Below the pieces are notes generated by a model. That model was not told the origin of the DNA and ran no database searches. It saw only the letters and a list, made by a program, of their open reading frames with translations. Shown piece after piece: positions 1 through 5,280 of a DNA stretch of 6,938 nucleotides. Location: NCBI GenBank assembly GCA_023262195.1, contig JALRDM010000252.1, forward strand, positions 1 to 6,938, in the 5' to 3' direction. Position numbers and translations under genes: made by a program. Position 1 is the first letter of the stretch, and each line of letters begins with the position of its first letter. The stretch comes from Salibacteraceae bacterium. GTDB lineage: Bacteria; Bacteroidota; Bacteroidia; Flavobacteriales_G; Salibacteraceae.

Positions 1-572
1 CGCAAGAAAACCAACCCGATTACTTTGATGAAGCGGGCAATAGCTTGAGAAAGGCTTTTTTACAGGCTCCCCTGAAATTCAGCAGAATATCATCGGGATA
101 TACTAAACGAAGGTTTCATCCGGTTCAAAAGCGCTACAAGGCACATTTGGGAACAGACTATGCCGCACCTACTGGCACGCCCATAATGGCTGTGGGTGAT
201 GGCGTGGTTACCGAAGCAAAGTATAAACGGTATAACGGCAACTATGTAAAGATCAAGCACAACAGCACTTACACTACTCAATACTTGCACATGAGTAAAA
301 TAGCCCCAAATATGAAGCCTGGTGTAAGGGTAAGGCAAGGTGATGTAATTGGCTACGTAGGGAGCACAGGTTTGGCCACTGGTCCGCATGTTTGCTTCAG
401 GTTTTGGAAGAACGGGGTCCAAGTAGACCATAGAAGAGAAAAACTACCACCCAGTGAACCCATCAAAGAAGAATACAGACCTGGTTTTGAAAATCACCTT
501 GACACTTGGAAACCTCGATTGGAATCCATTAACATTGAGACGGAAGAGTCAGCAGAATCTGTGCTAACTTAA
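1..572 (+). CDS. M23 family (LytM-like) peptidase, 5' partial
   Basis: This is the C-terminal part of a probable zinc metallopeptidase that cuts peptide cross-links in peptidoglycan. The reading frame is open to the left edge (first full codon at 3, 189 residues visible), so the real start lies outside the window; a TTG at 45 is only an internal Leu codon. Seen in order: a run leading into the fold (SLRKAFLQAPLKFSRISSGY), the HxxxD zinc motif HLGTD (His codon at 144-146), DYAAPTGTP, GDGVV, the YLHMS motif with the usual catalytic His, and GYVGSTGLATGPH. The last motif reads His-Val-Cys (Cys codon 393-395) where classical LytM enzymes have HxH, so the second His, normally a zinc ligand, is a Cys. 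From memory, this GPHVC form recurs in Bacteroidota M23 proteins. A charged tail of about 45 residues follows the domain. The N-terminal region that would show a signal peptide or membrane anchor is missing. The stop codon overlaps that of convergent pdhC. Confidence 0.9.
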   Translation, partial: QENQPDYFDEAGNSLRKAFLQAPLKFSRISSGYTKRRFHPVQKRYKAHLGTDYAAPTGTPIMAVGDGVVTEAKYKRYNGNYVKIKHNSTYTTQYLHMSKIAPNMKPGVRVRQGDVIGYVGSTGLATGPHVCFRFWKNGVQVDHRREKLPPSEPIKEEYRPGFENHLDTWKPRLESINIETEESAESVLT

Positions 573-1837
573 ATCTCACGCATTCCTAAGAGTACAATTG
601 GATTTTCCATGTACTTCTTAAATGTCTGCAAGAATTCTGCCCCTGTTGCACCATCTACTACACGGTGGTCACAGCTCATAGTTACTTTCATCCTATTACC
701 AGCTACTATTTCACCATTTTTCACAACGGCTTCTTGTCTTATCCCCCCAATTGCTAGTATGCAGCTGTCTGGCGGGTTAATGATAGCGGTAAATTCCTCA
801 ATGCCAAACATCCCCAAATTAGAGATGGTGAATGTATTTCCCTCCCACTCCTGTGGCTGCAGTTTTTTAGACTTGGCCTTACCTGCCAATTCACGTACTT
901 CACCAGATATCTGGGTTAATGCTTTACCATCTGCATGACGCACCACGGGCACCAATAGTCCATCCTCTACAGCTACAGCAACACCGATATGTACATGTCC
1001 ATTGTATCGTATAAAGTCTCCATACCAAGCTGCGTTAACAGCCGGGTGATCTTTCAAGGCAACTGCTGCAGCTTTGATTACTAGATCATTGAATGAGATT
1101 TTTTCTGGAGCAATGGCCGCATTGATTGCTTTGCGCGCATCAATAGCCTGATCCATATCCAAGTCAATGGTCAGATAAAAATGTGGTGCACCAAACTTGC
1201 TTTCGCTCAACCTTCTTGTGATGGTCTTACGCATTTGGTTTACTTCCACGTCTCTTGATCGCTCAATTTGAGGATTGCGACCTACCGAGAAGTTTTCAAT
1301 GTCCCTCTTTACGATTCTACCGCCCTCTCCCGTGCCACGGATGCCTCTTAGGCTGATGCCTTGTTGTTCGGCTAGTTTTCGTGCTAATGGTGAAATCTTG
1401 GTTCGATCATCAAGCTCTTGTTTTGGAGCCGCTTTTTCTATATGTCTAGTTTGCGCCTGTACTTTTTTAGGTTCTGGCTTTGGTGTTGCGGGAGCAGGAG
1501 TTGAAGCTTTCGCTTCTTTAGCTTCTTCTTTTTTAGGCGCTTCACTCTTAGCGGGTTGTTCATTGCTTGCAGCCTTAAGCGCTTCTTTATAGTCCTCCCC
1601 TTTTTCTCCTACAACAGCTATAGCGGTATCTACTGCCGCTTTCCCACCTTGATCAACAACAAGGTGCAGCAACGTACCTTCTTCAAAAGACTCATACTCC
1701 ATAGTGGCCTTGTCTGACTCAATCTCAGCAAGTACGTCACCAGAATTTACTGTATCCCCAACTTTCTTGTGCCATGCTGCAATGACACCCTCTTCCATGG
1801 TGTCGCTGAGCTTTGGCATTTTTATTACAACCGCCAT
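569..1837 (-). CDS. pdhC: Dihydrolipoyl acetyltransferase, E2 component of pyruvate dehydrogenase
   Basis: This 422-residue protein is the core subunit of the cytoplasmic pyruvate dehydrogenase complex. It moves the acetyl group from the E1-bound intermediate to CoA through a swinging lipoyl arm. Seen: one N-terminal lipoyl domain (about 1-80) with lipoyl-Lys43 in SDKATMEYES; a flexible Ala/Pro/Lys/Glu-rich linker (about 85-140); a peripheral subunit-binding domain (about 146-182, ISPLARKLAEQQG and GTGEGGRIVKRDI); and the acyltransferase domain (about 195-422) ending with the active-site motif DHRVVDG (His391, Asp395). All key residues are present. The pairing with pdhA favours pyruvate over 2-oxoglutarate or branched-chain substrates. 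The ATG lies 10 bases after the pdhA stop in an A-rich run (AAAAAGAAAAAA) without a clear Shine-Dalgarno, so the two genes are surely cotranscribed. There is only one lipoyl domain, whereas many bacterial E2 proteins carry two or three. Confidence 0.96.
   Translation of the reverse strand: MAVVIKMPKLSDTMEEGVIAAWHKKVGDTVNSGDVLAEIESDKATMEYESFEEGTLLHLVVDQGGKAAVDTAIAVVGEKGEDYKEALKAASNEQPAKSEAPKKEEAKEAKASTPAPATPKPEPKKVQAQTRHIEKAAPKQELDDRTKISPLARKLAEQQGISLRGIRGTGEGGRIVKRDIENFSVGRNPQIERSRDVEVNQMRKTITRRLSESKFGAPHFYLTIDLDMDQAIDARKAINAAIAPEKISFNDLVIKAAAVALKDHPAVNAAWYGDFIRYNGHVHIGVAVAVEDGLLVPVVRHADGKALTQISGEVRELAGKAKSKKLQPQEWEGNTFTISNLGMFGIEEFTAIINPPDSCILAIGGIRQEAVVKNGEIVAGNRMKVTMSCDHRVVDGATGAEFLQTFKKYMENPIVLLGMREI
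587..620 (+). terminator. Candidate 3'-end hairpin for the M23 transcript, inside pdhC
   Basis: An imperfect inverted repeat starts 15 bases after the M23 stop codon. The outer arms TAAGAGTACA (587-596) and TGTACTTCTTA (610-620) pair over 10 bp with one bulged T at 616. The inner arms TGGA (599-602) and TCCA (606-609) pair over 4 bp around a TTT loop, with two unpaired bases at 597-598. No T-run follows on either strand, so this is not a textbook intrinsic terminator. It also lies within pdhC codons for the E2 C-terminus. It may end or protect the + strand mRNA, or it may be chance. Confidence 0.3.
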
Positions 1838-1847
1838 TTTTTTCTTT

Positions 1848-2879
1848 TTAATCCATTATATAAGGATAGTCCTCTTGCATGTAAACATCTTTATAAAGCT
1901 CATCCAACTCTGGTAGTGGAGAATCCTCTGCGAACTTTACTGATTCGTTTACCATTTCTTTCACTTCACCTTCGATTTTCTTTACGCCATCATCATCAAT
2001 CCACCCTTGAGCCTTGATCTCGTTTAGCACCTGAGTTATTGGGTCTAAATCTTTATAATCGTTTAACTCTTCCTTAGTTCTATACTTCTGAGGGTCGCTC
2101 ATTGAGTGTCCCTTATAACGATATGTTTTAATATCTAACAATACTGGTCCATTCCCTTTTCTGCAGTGCTCAGCTGCCTCTTGGATCGCTTCATGAACAG
2201 ACTCAACACGCATCCCATCGACACTTTTACTCGGCATATCATAGCTGAGGCCGATCTTGGAAAGATCAGTTACGTTTGTCGTGCGTTCAACCGAAGTACC
2301 CATGGCATATTGATTATTTTCAATAATGAACACCACAGGCAACTTCCATAACATGGCCATATTGAAAGTCTCATGCAGCGCCCCTTGACGCACAGCTCCA
2401 TCACCCATGAATGTTAGGCAAATATTTTTGGTCTTATTGTATTTCTCTGCGAATGCTATACCAGCACCCATGGGAATTTGGGCTCCAACAATTCCGTGAC
2501 CTCCCATCATGTTTAACTCTTTGTCAAACATGTGCATTGAACCTCCCTTACCCTTGGAGCAGCCAGCGGCCTTTCCATAGAGCTCAGCCATAACATACTT
2601 TGGATGCATCCCTAAGGCAATTGGATGCGCATGATCTCTATAGGCTGTTATGACTTTATCATCCTTTTTTATTGCTGAGGCAAAACCAGCAGCGACTGCT
2701 TCTTGACCAATGTATAAATGGCAAAATCCGCCAAACTTCTGTTGTAGGTAAAGGTTGCCGCAAGTTTCTTCAAACCTGCGCATGAGTAACATATCCTTAT
2801 ACCACTTCATGTATTGAGCCTTGCTGTAAGCGGGCTTATTTGAAGATTTTTTCGGTGCTTTTTTTGTTGCTGTTGCCAT
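1848..2879 (-). CDS. pdhA: Pyruvate dehydrogenase E1 component, alpha subunit
   Basis: This 343-residue protein is the alpha half of the heterotetrameric, thiamine-diphosphate-dependent E1 enzyme. E1 decarboxylates pyruvate and acetylates the lipoyl arm of E2. Seen: a Lys-rich N-terminal extension (1-20); MLLMRRFEE and HLYIGQEAVAAG typical of E1 alpha; YRDHAHPIALG; KGKGGSMHMF; the thiamine-diphosphate motif from GDG (159-161) to NN (188-189); and the active-site loop YKGHSMSDP (His258). The start is placed at the ATG 2877-2879. The frame is open 16 codons further to an ATG at 2927, but that would add an atypical hydrophobic stretch and would lie upstream of the predicted promoter -7 element at 2901-2908. 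An AGAGGA lies only one base before the chosen ATG, too close for a normal Shine-Dalgarno. The E1 beta gene is absent from both sides, so it must lie elsewhere. Confidence 0.96.
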   Translation of the reverse strand: MATATKKAPKKSSNKPAYSKAQYMKWYKDMLLMRRFEETCGNLYLQQKFGGFCHLYIGQEAVAAGFASAIKKDDKVITAYRDHAHPIALGMHPKYVMAELYGKAAGCSKGKGGSMHMFDKELNMMGGHGIVGAQIPMGAGIAFAEKYNKTKNICLTFMGDGAVRQGALHETFNMAMLWKLPVVFIIENNQYAMGTSVERTTNVTDLSKIGLSYDMPSKSVDGMRVESVHEAIQEAAEHCRKGNGPVLLDIKTYRYKGHSMSDPQKYRTKEELNDYKDLDPITQVLNEIKAQGWIDDDGVKKIEGEVKEMVNESVKFAEDSPLPELDELYKDVYMQEDYPYIMD

Positions 2880-2900
2880 ATCCTCTATTTGGAAGGGAGG

Positions 2901-2908
2901 CAAATTTA
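2901..2908 (-). promoter_or_regulatory. Candidate Bacteroidota promoter (-7 box) for pdhA-pdhC
   Basis: On the - strand this reads TAAATTTG, an exact match to the Bacteroidota -7 consensus TAnnTTTG. It lies 22 bases before the chosen pdhA ATG, in the 68-base gap after cdd. No good TTG is present at the -33 position. A 5-bp dyad (TGTAG 2920-2924 / CTACA 2931-2935) lies across the spacer and -33 zone and might be an operator, but it is short. Transcription from here would give a leader of fewer than 20 bases. Confidence 0.4.
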
Positions 2909-2947
2909 AAACTTGTAATTGTAGCATTCACTACATTAGGAAATAGT

Positions 2948-3442
2948 TCACCTTTTCAACTCAGAAAGGTAGAAGTGAAAGGGTAATAAATTCTCACAAC
3001 CATCAATGACTACGTAGGATATAGCAGAATACTTGAAGATCATTTTAATCGAACTTCCTTGAACTTTCTCCGTTTCACACAATACTTGCCGACATATACC
3101 ACAAGGTGCCAAAACATCGCTAAGTTCAAATTCCATTGGAGAGGCTATTACAGCCATAGCCAATATTATAGCGGTTGGATGGGTATCTGAGATTGTGTTT
3201 AACAGGTTTCTTTCCGCACATATGCCTGCCGGAAAAGAGGCATTTTCTTTATTACTGCCATACATCACAATGCCCTTATCAAGCATTGCAGCTGCACCTA
3301 CTCTGAATTTGGAGTACGGAGCATATGAGAGTGTTTGCGCCTCTTCCGCTTTTCGAACAAGGGTCTGCTCTTCATCGCTCAGGTTTGAAAAGTCATCAAC
3401 CAGAGTAAAGTCGAGACTAAGGTTTTTTGAAATTCGTCCCAT
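2948..3442 (-). CDS. cdd: Cytidine deaminase
   Basis: This 164-residue protein is a zinc enzyme of pyrimidine salvage that converts cytidine and deoxycytidine to uridine and deoxyuridine in the cytoplasm. Seen (numbered from the ATG at 3440-3442): YAPYSKFRVGAA (40-51), the substrate-contact motif NKENASFP (64-71), the catalytic motif CAE (zinc ligand Cys75, proton-shuttling Glu77), and PCGIC (113-117) giving zinc ligands Cys114 and Cys117. Three Cys ligands indicate the tetrameric class, whose members are usually about 130-136 residues. This protein is longer, with an N-terminal extension of about 25 residues and a slightly longer stretch between the two zinc motifs. The start ATG shares one base with the ispF stop (TGATG), which points to translational coupling. 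A TTG one codon upstream is in frame but less likely. Confidence 0.95.
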   Translation of the reverse strand: MGRISKNLSLDFTLVDDFSNLSDEEQTLVRKAEEAQTLSYAPYSKFRVGAAAMLDKGIVMYGSNKENASFPAGICAERNLLNTISDTHPTAIILAMAVIASPMEFELSDVLAPCGICRQVLCETEKVQGSSIKMIFKYSAISYVVIDGCENLLPFHFYLSELKR

Positions 3443-3921
3443 CAATCTTTGATTAAAAGCGCTACTGCATGCGCTTCAATTCCTTCTTCCCTGCCAACAA
3501 AACCAACCTTTTCAGATGTAGTGGCTTTTACTCCTACAGCATCTTTTTCGATGAGACAGAGCTGTGCGATTGATGTCTTGATATTGTCAATCCGAGGGCT
3601 AATTTTGGGCTGTTCAGACACCACCGTGGCATCAATATTTTCAATTCGATAGCCCTTTTCACCAACAAGCTCAATGACTCGCTTCAACAAAAGACGACTG
3701 TCAGCGTTTTTAAAACTTTGATCTGTATTTGGGAAGTGATAACCAATATCCCTTAGACCGGCAGCGCCTAAAATGGCATCACAAATGGCATGGAGCAACA
3801 CATCCGCATCAGAGTGACCGTCTGGCCCAAGGGTAGATTCAAATTTCACACCCCCTAATACGCAAGGCCGACCCTCTTTGAGCTGGTGCACATCATATCC
3901 CAAGCCTACTCTAATTTTCAT
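3442..3921 (-). CDS. ispF: 2-C-methyl-D-erythritol 2,4-cyclodiphosphate synthase
   Basis: This 159-residue protein is the fifth enzyme of the MEP (non-mevalonate) isoprenoid pathway. It cyclises CDP-methylerythritol 2-phosphate to the cyclic diphosphate and releases CMP, working as a cytoplasmic homotrimer with zinc. Seen: the N-terminal signature RVGLGYDVHQL with zinc ligands Asp10 and His12; GPDGHSDADVLLHAICDA with third zinc ligand His44; DIGYHFPNTD; the stretch IDATVVSEQPKISP; and the C-terminal motif VKATTSEKVGFVGREEGI that contacts the CDP moiety. The length is normal for the family (about 155-160). The ATG overlaps the porV stop in ATGA, and the stop overlaps the cdd ATG, so this gene is locked into a three-gene coupled run. 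Its presence shows the organism makes isoprenoids by the MEP route. Confidence 0.97.
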   Translation of the reverse strand: MKIRVGLGYDVHQLKEGRPCVLGGVKFESTLGPDGHSDADVLLHAICDAILGAAGLRDIGYHFPNTDQSFKNADSRLLLKRVIELVGEKGYRIENIDATVVSEQPKISPRIDNIKTSIAQLCLIEKDAVGVKATTSEKVGFVGREEGIEAHAVALLIKD

Positions 3922-5198
3922 TCGGATGGTGGTCCATCAGATTTTGATGAAGACAGCTCGTTGAAATTGAAGGTGAGTGTAAACCTGAGAGTACGTGCGA
4001 GAGGAGAGGATTGAAGGTTGGCTGCTCCAAAGTATGCTGGCACCAAGTAGCTAAAATCCAGTCCAAAAACACTTAGTCGAAGTCCTACCCCAACAGTAAT
4101 AAACTTTCTATTTCCCTTGGTGATGTGTTCACCATAGTATCCCAACCTAAAGGCAAACTGATCATCATACCAATATTCAGCACCAATACCATAACTGATT
4201 TCTCGAAGCTCTTCACCGAATCTTGAACCGGGTTCAATAATGGCCGCTCCTGTATTGGCATCAAAAACAACATTTCCAGGGGCATCATAAAATGAGCTAA
4301 CCACACCTGAAACAACAGGTCTATCTGGGTCTTCGCCTGAAGCAATTACTGCTTCACCATTACTGTTGGTTGAGTCTGGATAATACCTAGGTGGTGAAGG
4401 AACCAAGTACTTATTGAGATCAACAGCGAGGCTAACCTTATTATAGTCATCGATATTATAAGTGACTCTTGGACCAAGTCTTAAATTGATTGGTAAATAA
4501 TCGCGTGTAGCTGTGTTAGTGTAGCCAATTTTTGCACCTAAATTACTCACCTGAACCCCCCACGCTATGGTCGCATCCCGATCTCCAATGTTCACATCGT
4601 TATTCTCATAGTATACGCCAAGGTCTACTGCACCTGTTTGGCCAGGGCCGGTAGCCGCAGCACCGGCCTGCTGACCTCCGGTTAGGTTGGAATTAACATA
4701 CCTTCCTGATAATGCCGCTGATAGCCTTCTCGAAAGTTTGCGGCTGTATGAGGCATCAAACGCAAATTCATTTGGAGTGAATTGAACAGTATTGTTTCCA
4801 AACTGATCGGTAAACTGAATGTTGCCTAAAGAAAAGTACCTTAGAGAAACCGCGGCCGCACTCACCTTGTTGATTTTATAATATCCAGACAAATATGAAA
4901 TAGAGATATCTGGAACTAGGGCTCTCAGCCAAGGTGTATAGCTGAGTGAAACTCCAGCCTTATCTTGAATAAACGCATATTTAGCTGCATTCCAATGCTG
5001 CGAGGCTCCATCAGGTGAAGTAGCCACTCCCACATCTCCCATACCACCACCGCGAGTTTCAGGGTTTATATTAAGAAAAGGTACAGCAGTGGTGATGGTA
5101 TTAAGCTGCAATAGCCAATCGCGTGTATCAGTTTGCCCCCAAACGGTCATGAAACCTACCGTGAAGATTGCAACTAAAGAAATTCTCTTTTGGACCAT
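3918..5198 (-). CDS. porV: Type IX secretion system outer-membrane shuttle protein PorV (LptO)
   Basis: This 426-residue protein is an outer-membrane beta-barrel of the FadL-like fold. It collects T9SS cargo by its C-terminal sorting domain from the translocon and passes it to the PorU sortase in the attachment complex. Seen: a signal peptide (Lys4-Arg5, hydrophobic 6-20, likely cleavage near VWGQ at 19-22); then the family hallmark TTAVPFLNINPETRGGGMGDVGVATSPDG in pieces from 36 to 64, with QHWNAAKYAF following; alternating beta strands throughout; and a last strand ending TLRFTLTFNF. Unusual points are a Gly/Ala/Gln-rich loop at about 174-191 and a hydrophilic tail (SSSKSDGPPSE) after the final strand. 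The ATG lies in an AT-rich run without a Shine-Dalgarno. It follows porU by 82 bases and overlaps ispF by 4 bases. Confidence 0.95.
   Translation of the reverse strand: MVQKRISLVAIFTVGFMTVWGQTDTRDWLLQLNTITTAVPFLNINPETRGGGMGDVGVATSPDGASQHWNAAKYAFIQDKAGVSLSYTPWLRALVPDISISYLSGYYKINKVSAAAVSLRYFSLGNIQFTDQFGNNTVQFTPNEFAFDASYSRKLSRRLSAALSGRYVNSNLTGGQQAGAAATGPGQTGAVDLGVYYENNDVNIGDRDATIAWGVQVSNLGAKIGYTNTATRDYLPINLRLGPRVTYNIDDYNKVSLAVDLNKYLVPSPPRYYPDSTNSNGEAVIASGEDPDRPVVSGVVSSFYDAPGNVVFDANTGAAIIEPGSRFGEELREISYGIGAEYWYDDQFAFRLGYYGEHITKGNRKFITVGVGLRLSVFGLDFSYLVPAYFGAANLQSSPLARTLRFTLTFNFNELSSSKSDGPPSE
4646..4668. repeat. GC-rich inverted repeat inside porV
   Basis: GGCCGGT (4646-4652) and ACCGGCC (4662-4668) are perfect 7-bp arms around a 9-base loop. 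With one bulged base the stem can extend by about two more pairs. It sits in the codons for the Gly/Ala-rich loop of PorV (about residues 177-184). It is clearly richer in GC than the surrounding gene. A role in mRNA folding is possible, but Gly, Ala and Pro codons alone could produce it. Confidence 0.5.
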
Positions 5199-5253
5199 TA
5201 AAAAGTGATTAAGTAGAATTTATCTTCTATACGCACGTTTTTGAAAAGGTTTG

Positions 5254-5261
5254 CAAATATA
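5254..5261 (-). promoter_or_regulatory. Candidate Bacteroidota promoter (-7 box) for porV
   Basis: On the - strand this reads TATATTTG, an exact match to TAnnTTTG, 55 bases upstream of the porV ATG in the 82-base gap after porU. The sequence at the -33 distance (around the porU stop) does not contain a clear TTG, so the match is one-sided. If real, it would let porV, ispF and cdd be expressed independently of porU. No terminator-like hairpin with a T-run is visible in the gap, so read-through from porU is also likely. Confidence 0.4.
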
Positions 5262-5280
5262 GCTATTAGTCATGCGAGCT

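Noticed and set aside
45..47. TTG as start codon of the M23 gene
   Set aside because: The frame is open upstream to the window edge and the upstream residues look like family sequence, so TTG is an internal Leu codon and the gene is 5' partial.
90..431. 113-residue - strand frame inside the M23 gene
   Set aside because: Antisense to conserved M23 motifs, with no family features of its own.
609..938. Open frame on the + strand inside pdhC, and similar + strand frames at 1275-1592, 1704-2017, 2166-2593, 3195-3652 and 6440-6748
   Set aside because: All lie antisense to strongly supported genes, have no recognisable domain and are explained by codon bias of the real gene.
2880..2927. Longer pdhA with a start at 2927
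   Set aside because: The extra 16 residues are unlike E1 alpha proteins and the upstream ATG lies before the predicted promoter box.
4085..4345. 86-residue - strand frame inside porV
   Set aside because: A second frame within a clear PorV coding region; no start signal or recognisable domain.
5262..5280. AGCT-flanked near-dyad between porU and porV as a terminator
   Set aside because: Only 4-bp arms and no following T-run; too weak to call.
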